DNA of 64,000 bases from Spirochaetaceae bacterium UBA5556 (GCA_002425765.1 DIMW01000004.1:124001-188000); one strand, 5' to 3'; counted from the first letter of the stretch, positions 33,942 through 43,236 are shown. Numbers and translations: made by a program. The notes: generated from the sequence alone by a model not told the origin.

Positions 33942-34535
33942 TCAGCCCAACTGTCCGCGATTGACAGCCGCCTCGAAGGCCGCAGCCTGTTCTTCTGCGG
34001 TGGCAGGCTCAGCCTCGACACGCTGGCGGCGAGGCCTATGTTTCTTCGCTTCTCCCTCGGCGGGCTTTTTTTCTTCCGATGCGGTGGCCGCCTGCGCTTC
34101 TACGGAACAGCGGAGAACCGCTTCGTCTTTTTCATAAAGCTTTATGACTACTTTATAATTGCCCACGGACTTAATCGCGCGGCCCGGTACTTCGATTTTT
34201 TTCCGATCGACCTCGATGCCCTTTTTCAAGAGCTCATCGGCAATCGTGTGGTTCGTCACCGCCCCGTAGAGCTTTCCGTTATTGCCCGCCGGCATAGTAA
34301 TGATAAGCTGATCTGCCTCGATTTTTTCCTTGAGAGAGCGCGATGCGAGCCTCTTCTGCTCCTTTATGGCCAGGATCTCAGCCTGACGCTTTTGAAGCAT
34401 CGCCGCGGTCTTCTCATTGTAGACCATCACCAGCTTTTTGGGCAAAAGATAGTTGCGCGCGTATCCAGGGGCAACTTCCTTTATGTCTCCAATTTCTCCC
34501 AGATTGGGTATGTCCTGATTTAATATAACTTTCAT
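33942..34535 (-). CDS. rplI: 50S ribosomal protein L9, with C-terminal extension
   Basis: A 197-residue L9. The N domain reads MKVILNQDIPNLGEIGDIKEVAPGYARNYLLPK, followed by the long connecting helix and a C domain with ITMPAGNNGKLYGAVTNHTIADEL and GIEVDRKKIEVP. E. coli L9 has about 149 residues; the extra 45 or so form an alanine- and glutamate-rich tail with a basic KKHRPRRQR patch. The ATG lies three bases after the stop of the YybS-like gene. Confidence 0.95.
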   Translation of the reverse strand: MKVILNQDIPNLGEIGDIKEVAPGYARNYLLPKKLVMVYNEKTAAMLQKRQAEILAIKEQKRLASRSLKEKIEADQLIITMPAGNNGKLYGAVTNHTIADELLKKGIEVDRKKIEVPGRAIKSVGNYKVVIKLYEKDEAVLRCSVEAQAATASEEKKPAEGEAKKHRPRRQRVEAEPATAEEQAAAFEAAVNRGQLG

Positions 34536-34537
34536 GT

Positions 34538-35515
34538 TCAGGCTCCTTTATATTTTCGATATTGCAACCAGACTTCCGATACGCCGAGTACCGGCACAAG
34601 CATTGCAACAGTCAGCCCGACTTTCATGTCGAGCAAAATGAGCACGACGAGCAGAACCGGCACAAAGCCGGTCATGCGGTGCATGCCCTTCGATTGGAAA
34701 AAACACGAAACAACACTGAACCCCTGAAGCGCATACCAAGAAACAGCGGCCAGCGAGGCATTCCACGCGATAATCGCCAGAATACCACTTTTGTGTCCGT
34801 AGAGCACGACGAGCAACAGGACCCATCCGGCGAGGCTCGGCCACAGCAGCCACGACGGCACATCGAATGAAGGTGTCTTTCTCTCTTGCGTTGCATCTTT
34901 ACCGGATGCTTTTTTAAGAACCACGAGACGATTGCCGATCCACCAGCTGCCGGCGAGCATAAGCCACAGCACTGCGCCGAAGCAGTCGAATATGATGGAG
35001 ACTGCAGGGGCGACGTAGGTCTGCGCGATAGCCGCTATATCCAGGTTTTGCAGCCCGGTTGAGGCAAGCATCTGTACAATAACGCCAGCGATTGACTGCT
35101 GCACTTCTTGTGTACCTATGCTCGCTTGCAGAAGGAATCCGAAGATGATCGCAAGCACCACAGCAGCCACCACAAGTTTTTTCCATACATCAATGCCAAC
35201 CAGATTTGCCAAGCCTATCGCCAAGAGAAGCAACACCGGGGACACAATGGTCTGCAGCAGAAAAGGCACTTGCATCAACTCGAGATTGGAAAGTCTCAGC
35301 GCATTGCCAAGTCCCACAATGATAAGCGACACAAGCATGGAAAGCAAACCCTCTTTTTTGCCTTCCTTGCGGAATACATATTGAATGGGAACAAGAAATG
35401 CCGGCGCGAGAAATCCGCTTGCGTAGAGAATACCCGACAAAATCCCCGAAGAGAGAAATACAGGAATGTGGCGATCGCGGGAGTACACCGAATTCATGCT
35501 CTCTTGTGCTTCCAT
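34538..35515 (-). CDS. DUF2232 (YybS-like) membrane protein
   Basis: A 325-residue integral membrane protein with about eight hydrophobic segments. It matches the YybS/DUF2232 pattern in being placed between rpsR and rplI, as in many Firmicutes and spirochaetes. The N terminus is polar (MEAQESMNSVYSRDRH), and a cytoplasmic loop with KKASGKDATQERKT lies near the middle. Its function is not known. The stop is two bases before the rplI start, so it is co-translated with ribosomal protein genes. Confidence 0.75.
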   Translation of the reverse strand: MEAQESMNSVYSRDRHIPVFLSSGILSGILYASGFLAPAFLVPIQYVFRKEGKKEGLLSMLVSLIIVGLGNALRLSNLELMQVPFLLQTIVSPVLLLLAIGLANLVGIDVWKKLVVAAVVLAIIFGFLLQASIGTQEVQQSIAGVIVQMLASTGLQNLDIAAIAQTYVAPAVSIIFDCFGAVLWLMLAGSWWIGNRLVVLKKASGKDATQERKTPSFDVPSWLLWPSLAGWVLLLVVLYGHKSGILAIIAWNASLAAVSWYALQGFSVVSCFFQSKGMHRMTGFVPVLLVVLILLDMKVGLTVAMLVPVLGVSEVWLQYRKYKGA

Positions 35516-35552
35516 TTTCTGTCTTTGCGCTTTCTGAGGAGTGCTTCTCTGG

Positions 35553-35870
35553 CTATTTTACCACATAGGGCAGAAGCGCCAGGGATCTGGCGCGCTTGAT
35601 ATTGACGGCGAGCAGACGCTGGTGCTTCGAGCATGTCCCCGTGATACGGCGCGGCAGAATTTTGCCACGCTCTGTCGTATAACGTCGAAGCATGTCTGCA
35701 TCTTTATAATCGATCTTCACATTCTGGGTGCAGAACCGGCAGACTTTCTTGCGGAAAAACCCCTTGCCCTTGCGGGGACCGTTTCTGTCATCCTGATCTC
35801 TGCGTAGATCCTGCTGATCCACTTCTGCGCGAGAGGCCTTGGCCTCTTCAATATCCTTCATTTCATCCAT
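35553..35870 (-). CDS. rpsR: 30S ribosomal protein S18 (cysteine-containing form)
   Basis: A 105-residue S18. The conserved part runs from KKVCRFCTQN through DYKDADMLRRY, TERGKILPRRITGTCSKHQRLLAVNIKRARSLALLPY. Cysteines in CRFC and GTC plus a histidine suggest the zinc-binding (C+) form of the protein. An acidic N-terminal tail of about 35 residues precedes it. GGAGATTAGT precedes ATG 35870. It follows ssb, in the standard rpsF-ssb-rpsR order. Confidence 0.96.
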   Translation of the reverse strand: MDEMKDIEEAKASRAEVDQQDLRRDQDDRNGPRKGKGFFRKKVCRFCTQNVKIDYKDADMLRRYTTERGKILPRRITGTCSKHQRLLAVNIKRARSLALLPYVVK

Positions 35871-35882
35871 ACTAATCTCCTG

Positions 35883-36338
35883 TCAAAACGGAATGTCATC
35901 TGTGAATTCGTCGATTGCCGGAGGAACCGATGTCTGGCCATTGGAGGGTTCGGGCTTCGGGGCGGCTGCGTCAGGAGCATATCTTCTACCACTCACATCT
36001 CCGCTTCCCTGAGGAGGAGCGCCGATAGGGCGAATCGTCGCAGCGACGATGACTACTTTTGAGCGCTGCTGACCATCCTTTTCCCATCGGTCCTGGCGGA
36101 GTTCGCCCTGCACGGCGACCTGGCGGCCCTTCAGAAGATATTTACTCAATCCTTCTGCGCTTTTGCCATAGAATTCGATATCAAAATAATGCGGTTCGTC
36201 CACCCACTGATCATCCTGTTTCTTCGAGCGATTCACCGCAATCGAAAAACGGCAAATTGGAAGCCCCGACGGGGTATATTTCAATTCGCTGTCACGAGTA
36301 AGGCGTCCAACCAACACTGCAACATTGATATCGCTCAC
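35883..36338 (-). CDS. ssb: Single-stranded DNA-binding protein
   Basis: A 151-residue SSB. The OB-fold is seen in VLVGRLTRDSELKYTPSG, CRFSIAVNRS and YFDIEFYGKSAEGLSKYLLKGRQVAVQGELRQDRW. A proline- and serine-rich linker leads to the C-terminal acidic tip DDIPF, the docking site for partner proteins. It lies between rpsF and rpsR, as is common. Confidence 0.96.
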   Translation of the reverse strand: MSDINVAVLVGRLTRDSELKYTPSGLPICRFSIAVNRSKKQDDQWVDEPHYFDIEFYGKSAEGLSKYLLKGRQVAVQGELRQDRWEKDGQQRSKVVIVAATIRPIGAPPQGSGDVSGRRYAPDAAAPKPEPSNGQTSVPPAIDEFTDDIPF

Positions 36339-36365
36339 GATACGCTCCTTCCCTTTTCCCCGGAT

Positions 36366-36647
36366 TTATTCTTCAATTTTTACGACTAGGTGCTTTAAAA
36401 TCGATGGGCTAAGCTTTATCGCGCGTTCAAGCGCAACGATCGATGCGGGCTCGAGATTCATGCGGTAGAGCACATAGTGAGCGCGCGCTTTTTTCTTGAT
36501 AGGATACGCGAGAGGCCTATCTCCCATATCTTCTTCTTTTACATCCATCGCCTTATGCTGCGCGAGCACATCGGCAACCGCCTGTTTGCCAGCCTTGAAC
36601 TGATCTTCCTCAGAGTTCAAGACAGCGACAAGTTCATACTGTCTCAT
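36366..36647 (-). CDS. rpsF: 30S ribosomal protein S6
   Basis: A 93-residue S6 with YELVAVLNSEEDQF, a central KAMDVKEEDMGDRPLAYPIKKKARAHYVLYRMNLEP and a C-terminal LKHLVVKIEE. S6 binds S18 in the 30S platform. It is the first gene of the rpsF-ssb-rpsR-DUF2232-rplI operon, with GGGAGGATTGA before the ATG and a structured leader upstream. Confidence 0.95.
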   Translation of the reverse strand: MRQYELVAVLNSEEDQFKAGKQAVADVLAQHKAMDVKEEDMGDRPLAYPIKKKARAHYVLYRMNLEPASIVALERAIKLSPSILKHLVVKIEE

Positions 36648-36659
36648 TCAATCCTCCCT

Positions 36660-36710
36660 GTGGACGTATGCACCCATACGGGCGCGCATGATCCGGCGAT
36701 ACAGCCGGAT
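36660..36710 (-). promoter_or_regulatory. Structured rpsF leader, candidate S6:S18 site
   Basis: The rpsF leader has a perfect hairpin ATCCGGC/GCCGGAT (36689-36708) and a second one, CGTATG/CATACG with a GGTG loop and CC before it (36666-36682), close to the start codon. S6:S18 complexes are known to bind a CCG-containing hairpin in rpsF leaders of many bacteria. Whether this is that motif needs a covariance-model test. Confidence 0.45.
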
Positions 36711-36725
36711 AAAGAGGGCCTTGTC

Positions 36726-36754
36726 TATATATCACAAAAGATTGCAAAGAGCAA
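36726..36754 (-). promoter_or_regulatory. Promoter of the rpsF operon
   Basis: On the minus strand TTGCTC (36754-36749) and TATATA (36731-36726) are separated by exactly 17 bases. Confidence 0.6.
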
Positions 36755-36765
36755 GCGTCGCCCGC

Positions 36766-36794
36766 TTGCATGGCCAGCGATTTATTTTCATAAT
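36766..36794 (+). promoter_or_regulatory. Promoter of hisS-trmB
   Basis: TTGCAT (36766-36771) and CATAAT (36789-36794) are separated by 17 bases. Transcription would start about 45 bases before hisS, divergent from the rpsF promoter. Confidence 0.55.
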
Positions 36795-36848
36795 AGCGGA
36801 GCAATCGATATTTTGAGCTGCTTTATTCAATACTTTGGAGTGTATTAC

Positions 36849-38165
36849 ATGCCCTCTATTCAACCGAGAGTTTTAAAAGGATTTCGCGACTTTTTGCCAG
36901 ATGTGGAGATGGCGCGCGCCTCCCTTATAAAAAAGCTTGAGCAAGTATTTGCTTTATTTGGATTTGTCCCCATCGACACGCCGGTTCTCGAATATGCCGA
37001 TATATTGCTCGGCAAGGGAGGCGGGGAAACCGACAAGCAGGTATATCGCTTCCTGGATCACGGGGAGCGGGATGTGGCGATGCGCTTCGATCTCACGGTA
37101 CCCTTCGCGCGCTTTATGGCGGAACATGCCGAAGAGCTCTATCTGCCCTTCAGGAGATACCACATTGCGAAAGTATGGCGTGGTGAAAATACGCAGCGCG
37201 GTCGATACAGGGAATTCATGCAGGGCGATTTCGACATTGTCGGCACAGATGCCGCCTCGGCGGACGCCGATATTCTCCTCACCGCGGCGGAGGCCATGAC
37301 TGCGCTTGAAGTCGGGGGGTTCTCGCTCCGCATCAATCACCGTGCGCTCTTCAACAGGTTTCTAGCCCGCATCGATGCATTGGACAAGTCGGTCGAAATC
37401 CTGAGGACCGTGGACAAGCTGGAAAAAACAGGGCCGCAGGCAACGGCGGAGATGCTCGCGACTCTCGTAAGCCCCAGTCTGGCGGACGATATTCTCTCCT
37501 TCATACAAAAAGAGAAAGGCTTCGAACAGACGCTCGAGAAAATGTTCGGCTTCTGCGATCCGGGCGACCAGGAGGCACGGGCGGCCCGTGCGCGGCTTCT
37601 CGACATCATGAACTTCCTCGCGGCGGCCGGCGCCGAGCGCCACATCGTACTCGACCCGAGCATCACGCGCGGGCTCGACTACTACACCGGCATGGTGGTG
37701 GAGACTTCGCTCGCGGCCCTGCCGGAAATCGGCTCCGTGTGTTCCGGCGGCCGATACGATGAGCTCGCAAGTCTCTATACCGACAGAAAATTGCCTGGAG
37801 TTGGAGCCTCGATCGGACTTGACAGGCTTATGGCGGCCCTAGATGCGATCGGCATCGCGGCAGGCTCTGATATATCGACGCAGGTTCTCGTCATCAATCA
37901 GGAAGGAGCACCGGGCACCGAACTTCATAGACTTGCGGCGTCGCTGAGGAATGCAGGATTTGCCTGCGAAGTGTTCCCCGAACCGAAAAAGACGATCGCC
38001 CAATATACCTATGCCGAACGAAAACATATCCCCCTTGCGGTCTTTACGAATGCGGCGTCGGGTCCTTTCACGATGAGAATTCTTTCCCGCCGCGAAAATA
38101 TTGAGATCACGGATTTCACAAACCTCTGCGAAACCGCAAAGAGAGAGCTGCATGTCTCGGCTTGA
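36849..38165 (+). CDS. hisS: Histidyl-tRNA synthetase
   Basis: About 438 residues of a class II aminoacyl-tRNA synthetase. Seen are the family start IQPRVLKGFRDFLP, FDLTVPFARF, motif 2 around FRRYHIAKVWRGENTQRGRYREFMQGDFDIVG, and the histidine motif LDPSITRGLDYYTGMVVE. Motif 3 is GASIGLDRL, and a C-terminal anticodon-binding domain follows. ATG 36849 with GGAG upstream is the start, because the long open frame before it covers antisense rpsF sequence. It overlaps trmB by 14 bases. Confidence 0.96.
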   Translation: MPSIQPRVLKGFRDFLPDVEMARASLIKKLEQVFALFGFVPIDTPVLEYADILLGKGGGETDKQVYRFLDHGERDVAMRFDLTVPFARFMAEHAEELYLPFRRYHIAKVWRGENTQRGRYREFMQGDFDIVGTDAASADADILLTAAEAMTALEVGGFSLRINHRALFNRFLARIDALDKSVEILRTVDKLEKTGPQATAEMLATLVSPSLADDILSFIQKEKGFEQTLEKMFGFCDPGDQEARAARARLLDIMNFLAAAGAERHIVLDPSITRGLDYYTGMVVETSLAALPEIGSVCSGGRYDELASLYTDRKLPGVGASIGLDRLMAALDAIGIAAGSDISTQVLVINQEGAPGTELHRLAASLRNAGFACEVFPEPKKTIAQYTYAERKHIPLAVFTNAASGPFTMRILSRRENIEITDFTNLCETAKRELHVSA

Positions 38166-38892
38166 GGCCCCAGAAACGGGGGAGATAAAGGCTGACGATC
38201 CAACGCCTGCGAAAGAGAACGGCCTCCTCGACGGCAGCATCCACACATTCGTCCTGCGATCGGGCAGGTTGACCGAGGCTCAGCGCAGGGCAATTGAACA
38301 ATTCGGGCCAAACTACATTGTGCCGATTGGAGAAGACTTTCTCGATTTGGAATCCCTCTTTCCTGAGGCAAGGCCCCTTGTCCTTGAAATCGGCTTCGGC
38401 ATGGGGCAGGCGACATGGCAAATCGCGCAAGGCAGAAATACCTTCAATTACCTTGGCATCGAGGTTCACGCCCCTGGTGTCGGAAGACTCATACTCGATC
38501 TGGAGCGCCATGGGCTCAAAAATGTACGCATTATCCAGTACGATGCCATCAAGGCGCTGAAAAACATGGTCCCTCCCCGAAGCCTCGCAGGCATCCATGT
38601 CTTTTACCCGGACCCCTGGCCCAAGAAAAGGCACCACAAGCGCAGGCTCATGCAAGGCGTTATCGTTGCGCTCATGGCGGAGAAGCTCGCGCCGGGCGGG
38701 TATCTCTATTTCGTGACCGACATCGAAGAGTATGCGTCGTTTGCCAAGGGCACCCTCGATTCCTGCCTCGCGCTGAAGAATCAATTTGAAGGCTATGCGC
38801 CACACCAGACATGGCGGCCGGAGACAAAATTTGAAAAGCACGCGATACATTCTGGCCGTGGCACGTTCGAATTGCTTTACGTCAAAGCCTAA
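38152..38892 (+). CDS. trmB: tRNA (guanine-N7)-methyltransferase
   Basis: About 246 residues. TrmB methylates G46 of tRNA using S-adenosylmethionine. The Rossmann motif LVLEIGFGMGQATWQIA, YLGIEVHAPGVGRL, the catalytic HVFYPDPWPKKRHHKRRLMQ and LYFVTDIEEYA are present. An N-terminal extension of about 40 residues (EAPETGEIKADDPTPAKENG) precedes the domain. The start overlaps the hisS stop, so both tRNA-related genes are coupled. Confidence 0.93.
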   Translation: MSRLEAPETGEIKADDPTPAKENGLLDGSIHTFVLRSGRLTEAQRRAIEQFGPNYIVPIGEDFLDLESLFPEARPLVLEIGFGMGQATWQIAQGRNTFNYLGIEVHAPGVGRLILDLERHGLKNVRIIQYDAIKALKNMVPPRSLAGIHVFYPDPWPKKRHHKRRLMQGVIVALMAEKLAPGGYLYFVTDIEEYASFAKGTLDSCLALKNQFEGYAPHQTWRPETKFEKHAIHSGRGTFELLYVKA

Positions 38893-38899
38893 ACATCAC

Positions 38900-41590
38900 T
38901 CACAAAGTGTTGAAAAAATCGCTCAGTCTTCGATAAAGGGCGCTTATTTTTTCTTTCAGAGGTCCCGGAATTGCAAGTTTTTCCGCGTAATCGACGAGGA
39001 GCTCCGCGCTTGAAAGGCTCTGATTGAGCGCCTCGGAGAAGGAGCGCGTCGGCTGATACCAGAAATTGCCTACACCATCGGAATAGAGACCTATAAATCC
39101 AAGATCCCCGGATTTTTTAAATTTGGTCACATGAAGGATCATCTCAAGGGAATTGGCGAGCGCGGCGAGCGTCTGTTCGGCGGAACCCGATTCCCCCTCA
39201 AGAGAGAAATTCATGTGCTGAGGCCAATCGGTTGTCAAATCACGGCCAATATCAATCCATTTCAGAGCTTTAATCACGGTGGAAAGCTTTTCGCCGTTGA
39301 ACAGCTGCGCCTTACCCCAGACGACCCGTGCCCTGAGTGTCTTGCCGAATTCCTCGTCGGCCGGCCCGATGAGTGCCGCGATTTTTGACAGGCGGCCCCA
39401 ATCGAGCACCACCGTCCTCTTCGATTGCTTTTTTCCCTCTATAGGGAACAGCTCGCCGCCGAGCGAGATTGTGTCCAGTTTTCCACCGACGGACGCTTCT
39501 ACCTGCTCTTGTTCGGACTTACGCTTTCCGCGTCCCTTGTCATGCAGGGTCTCGCCCCGCACAAATTTCTCAGGAACTCTCACGCGCTCTCTTTCTTTGG
39601 ACGCTCTAAGATTTTTCCCTGCCACGGACCCTTTCTGCCTGATCGCGACGAGCTGGTCCGCAAGTTCGGGGGAAATGCGATACAGCTGTGCCTTCGAAAG
39701 GGGTGAGACAGACATCGCGTACATGCGCGTCGTCCGCACGATCTCGCCTGCGACGATGAAGTCGGCATCCTGGCGGAACATGACCGAGCCCGGGTGTATC
39801 TGAATCCTCTCGGCGGTGAGGGAACTGAACAGCCCTCTCCCCTCCCTGGCGCACACGAACTGAATGAGCCCCCGGCTCACCGCGCACAGATAATCGGAGA
39901 TCGCCCCGCCCGAACCGATCGGAACGCCGAGGTCGGACACAATCAGTTCAAGCTGCTCCCTTATTCTCACTATTTCCCGCAGAGTCCGCTCGTCGAGATA
40001 GTTGCGCTCGCAGAATCTCGCCTTGTCTCGGGCCGAGAAAAACTCGCCATAGAGCCGAAGATACGAGGCAAAATCGCCCATAGGGTCCCGAAACCGATGG
40101 TGCGCCGCACGTGCCTCGGTCTCCTCCCCGGGAGGAAGGATGTAGGGGCTCGTCGTGGAAAGAAAAGCCGAGGCGATCAGAGTCTCGCCGATCACGTCCG
40201 GATATTTGAGCAGCGCTTCCACGATCATGCGCGACAGCTTCGGCAGAAGCGGGAAGGCGCACATCATTTCCCCGATGCGCGTGAGCGTGCGGTCGGGGTT
40301 CAGTGCATCGAGCAGATTGAGCACTTCGATGGCGCCACGAATCGCGCTTTTGGGTGGCTTCGTTATAAAATCAAAGTGTTCGAAATCCGTGATGCCGAGT
40401 TCCGCCATGCGCAGCAATACCTCGGACAGGTCTGTGCGGTGTATCTCTTCGGTGGGATACAGCGGCCGCGAATCGAAATCTTTGATCGAATACAGCCTAT
40501 AACAGATGCCCGGACGCGTGCGGCCCGCCCTTCCCTTTCGCTGATTGCAGGAAGCTTTTGAGATCGGTGTCTCTATGAGACTGGCGGTAAAGGTTCGCGG
40601 ATTGTAATAATTTATCTTTGCAAGCCCGGAATCGATGACCACCGTGATTCCGTCGATGGTGACGCTCGTCTCCGCGATGTTGGTCGAAATCACGACCTTG
40701 ATTTTCCCTTCGGGCGGCGGCTCGAAAACCTTCTCCTGCTCGTCTTTCCCAAGCCGGGCATAGAGGGGAATGCAGTGAAGCCTGCGAGCCCACTGGCTCG
40801 CCATGAGGGTCTGAAGACATTCCTTTATCGTCTTCTCGCCAGGCAGAAATATGAGGATGTCCCCCGGTTCCGCGCCCGCGTCGCCGCTGACCACTCTGCC
40901 GACAATCGACAGAATTTTGTCGTATAGCGCCTCATCCGAAGATCGATAATAGACGCCCTCGGCCCCCTGTGTCCGAGATTCCGGATTCGATGGCACTTCC
41001 GGTACGGTCTTGATGGCATCATAGACCACGCGCACCGGATACATCGGGGCATCGATGCGTACGACCGGACATTCCCCGAAGTATTCGGAAAAGACTTCCG
41101 CGTTGATGGTCGCGGACGATACGATGACGCGAAACTCTCGTCGCGCCTCAAGCACCTTTTTCAATAAACCCAGGATAAAATCGATGTTCAAACTGCGCTC
41201 ATGCGCCTCATCGACCATGATCACGTTGTAGTGGCTAAGGTAGGGATCGAGCTTCATCTCCTGGAGCAGGATGCCGTCCGTCATTATTTTTATCGCGGTA
41301 TCGGGTACGGTCGCGTCTTCAAACCGCATCTTATACCCGACGATGCCCGGTATGCTTGTATTTAGTTGATGTGCGATAAAATCACTTACGGATAAGGTTG
41401 CGATTCGCCTGGGCTGGGTGATGCCTATTATCCCGTTCGAAGCGTATCCCGCCTCATGAAGGATGATGGGAAGCTGCGTGGTTTTTCCCGAGCCCGTCGG
41501 GCTCTCCACGACGATGACTTGATTTTCGGCGAGCGCTTCAAGAATCTTGGCTTTTTGTTGATAGATTGGTAGATCATGAGGATTTATCAT
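38900..41590 (-). CDS. DEAH-box RNA helicase (HrpA/HrpB-like)
   Basis: About 896 residues. Helicase motif I is ESPTGSGKTTQ (30-39), motif Ia TQPRRIA, motif II DEAHERS (127-133), motif III SATIN, and later motifs include ISTNIAETSVTIDG and KASCNQRKGRAGRTRPG. Helicase-associated and OB-like regions follow, with a poorly conserved C-terminal third. The length and C terminus fit HrpA-type RNA helicases of spirochaetes better than HrpB. The start at 41590 (MINPHDLPIYQQ) is chosen on motif spacing; the frame upstream runs into the divergent xseA region. Its RNA target is unknown. Confidence 0.88.
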   Translation of the reverse strand: MINPHDLPIYQQKAKILEALAENQVIVVESPTGSGKTTQLPIILHEAGYASNGIIGITQPRRIATLSVSDFIAHQLNTSIPGIVGYKMRFEDATVPDTAIKIMTDGILLQEMKLDPYLSHYNVIMVDEAHERSLNIDFILGLLKKVLEARREFRVIVSSATINAEVFSEYFGECPVVRIDAPMYPVRVVYDAIKTVPEVPSNPESRTQGAEGVYYRSSDEALYDKILSIVGRVVSGDAGAEPGDILIFLPGEKTIKECLQTLMASQWARRLHCIPLYARLGKDEQEKVFEPPPEGKIKVVISTNIAETSVTIDGITVVIDSGLAKINYYNPRTFTASLIETPISKASCNQRKGRAGRTRPGICYRLYSIKDFDSRPLYPTEEIHRTDLSEVLLRMAELGITDFEHFDFITKPPKSAIRGAIEVLNLLDALNPDRTLTRIGEMMCAFPLLPKLSRMIVEALLKYPDVIGETLIASAFLSTTSPYILPPGEETEARAAHHRFRDPMGDFASYLRLYGEFFSARDKARFCERNYLDERTLREIVRIREQLELIVSDLGVPIGSGGAISDYLCAVSRGLIQFVCAREGRGLFSSLTAERIQIHPGSVMFRQDADFIVAGEIVRTTRMYAMSVSPLSKAQLYRISPELADQLVAIRQKGSVAGKNLRASKERERVRVPEKFVRGETLHDKGRGKRKSEQEQVEASVGGKLDTISLGGELFPIEGKKQSKRTVVLDWGRLSKIAALIGPADEEFGKTLRARVVWGKAQLFNGEKLSTVIKALKWIDIGRDLTTDWPQHMNFSLEGESGSAEQTLAALANSLEMILHVTKFKKSGDLGFIGLYSDGVGNFWYQPTRSFSEALNQSLSSAELLVDYAEKLAIPGPLKEKISALYRRLSDFFNTL

Positions 41591-41671
41591 GTCTTCAAGT
41601 GTAGCGTCCAGGACAGATTTTAACCAGTATCCGACATTCCCGTACGCGGTACTTTCTGCTAAAATCACATT

Positions 41672-42955
41672 ATGCAATTCGATGATCTGCCGAAAGACCT
41701 CAAGTCCTCTCCTGCTCCGCTCACGGTCTCCCAGATTACCTCGCTCATAAAAGATGACCTTGAAAATAAATATCCGGACATCACCGTCGAGGGTGAAATT
41801 TCCAATTGCAAGACGGCGGCATCGGGCCACTTCTATTTTTCACTCAAGGACGAACAGTCGGTCCTGCAGGCCGTCATGTTCCGCCGCGACATGCTTTCCC
41901 TCTCGTTTGTCCCCAAGGATGGTATGAAAGTCTGGGCGAGAGGCGGTATCTCGGTCTACGCGGGAAGGGGGCAGTACCAGCTCATCACAAGGAGCATGAA
42001 AAAGGCGGGCCTCGGCGATATCCTCGCGATGCTCGAGGAACGAAAACAGAGATTCGCGAAAGAGGGCCTCTTCGATGAGTCGAAAAAGAAGCCCATCCCT
42101 CTCCTCCCCTCACGAATAGCCGTCGTGACAAGCCCTACGGGCGCGGCGGTGCGCGATGTCATCCGCGTACTCCACAGGAGGAACCCAAAGGTCGACATTC
42201 TCGTGCTGCCCGCACTGGTGCAGGGAGACGACGCCGCGACGTCAATCGCCGCAAGAATTCGACAGGCGAATCTGTGGAATCTGGCCGATGTCCTGATCGT
42301 GGGACGTGGAGGCGGTTCCATAGAAGACCTGTTGCCTTTTTCGGAGGAAATCGTGGTTCGGGCCATCGCGGAATCGAATATACCCGTCATAAGCGCCGTG
42401 GGGCATGAGACTGACTGGGCACTCTCGGACTATGTCGCGGATATTCGGGCGCCGACTCCTTCTGCGGCGGCGGAGATGGCGTGCAGCGACATTGAACTGG
42501 TCTACAAAGAGTTAACTCACTTCGAAACCATGCTCACGCAGTCGATGAAACAGACCCTCGCGCACGCACGGCAGAGGTTGTCGGCGGTCTCCCCGCGCAC
42601 CATGGAGGGAATTTTCGTCCGAAGGCACCTCTCGCTGGTACAGCAGTTCGATACCGCGATCGAGACGATTCGGCATGGCATGCAGAAAAAAATGGATGGC
42701 TACCACAATCGCCTTGCCTTGGCTTCCAGCGCTGTCGAACTTTCCAATCCCAGGGCAATCATGAAGCGGGGTTTTTCTGTCGTAGAGAAACACAGCCGCA
42801 CGAGCGCTGGAGGACAAAACGATGTGAGCGAAATAATCCGCTCTGCGAGAACACTGACCACGGGCGATGAGGTACATATCTTATTCTATGAGGGTGAAGC
42901 GGACGCCTCGATTCGTGGCACCGCACCCGATGCCGACAGGAGCAACGAACAATGA
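41672..42955 (+). CDS. xseA: Exodeoxyribonuclease VII large subunit
   Basis: A 427-residue protein with an N-terminal OB-fold (VEGEISNCKTAASGHFYFSLKDEQSVLQAVMF) and the catalytic domain. Landmarks are VVTSPTGAAVRDVIRVL, GRGGGSIEDLLPFSEE and ISAVGHETDWALSDYVADIRAPTPSAAAE. It degrades single-stranded DNA with XseB. Its stop overlaps xseB by four bases (ATGA). It is divergent from the helicase with an 81-base gap. Confidence 0.95.
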   Translation: MQFDDLPKDLKSSPAPLTVSQITSLIKDDLENKYPDITVEGEISNCKTAASGHFYFSLKDEQSVLQAVMFRRDMLSLSFVPKDGMKVWARGGISVYAGRGQYQLITRSMKKAGLGDILAMLEERKQRFAKEGLFDESKKKPIPLLPSRIAVVTSPTGAAVRDVIRVLHRRNPKVDILVLPALVQGDDAATSIAARIRQANLWNLADVLIVGRGGGSIEDLLPFSEEIVVRAIAESNIPVISAVGHETDWALSDYVADIRAPTPSAAAEMACSDIELVYKELTHFETMLTQSMKQTLAHARQRLSAVSPRTMEGIFVRRHLSLVQQFDTAIETIRHGMQKKMDGYHNRLALASSAVELSNPRAIMKRGFSVVEKHSRTSAGGQNDVSEIIRSARTLTTGDEVHILFYEGEADASIRGTAPDADRSNEQ

Positions 42956-43230
42956 AAGACTTTGAAAAAAAAATCGCGCGCTTAGAGCAGGTAGCCGAAA
43001 AAATGCGTGACCCCGATCTCCCGCTTGAAAAATCCTTCGGCCTTTTCGAGGAAGGGGTCTCTCTCGCCCGTGAATTGAAAGGCGAGCTCGATGCACTTCA
43101 GGGCAAAGTGGAGGTCCTCTTAAACAGCCTCGAGGAGACGGGGATGGAACAATCAACTTCTCCGCGCATCGCCGATTTTGAAACGTCGGAGGACGAACAG
43201 CAGACGGCTTCAGGGAAAGAAGACGAGTGA
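42952..43230 (+). CDS. xseB: Exodeoxyribonuclease VII small subunit
   Basis: A 92-residue helical protein with the XseB pattern FEKKIARLEQVAEKMRDPDLPLEKSFGLFEEGVSLARELKGELD. A polar, acidic tail of about 30 residues extends beyond the conserved part. It forms the extended subunit bundle of exonuclease VII with XseA, to which it is translationally coupled. Confidence 0.93.
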   Translation: MKDFEKKIARLEQVAEKMRDPDLPLEKSFGLFEEGVSLARELKGELDALQGKVEVLLNSLEETGMEQSTSPRIADFETSEDEQQTASGKEDE

Positions 43231-43236
43231 CGAGTC

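Noticed and set aside
38116..38850. 244-codon minus-strand open frame opposite trmB
   Set aside because: TrmB motifs are on the other strand; this frame is a shadow.
39794..40561. 255-codon plus-strand open frame opposite the DEAH helicase
   Set aside because: Covers conserved helicase motifs in antisense; no coding sign of its own.
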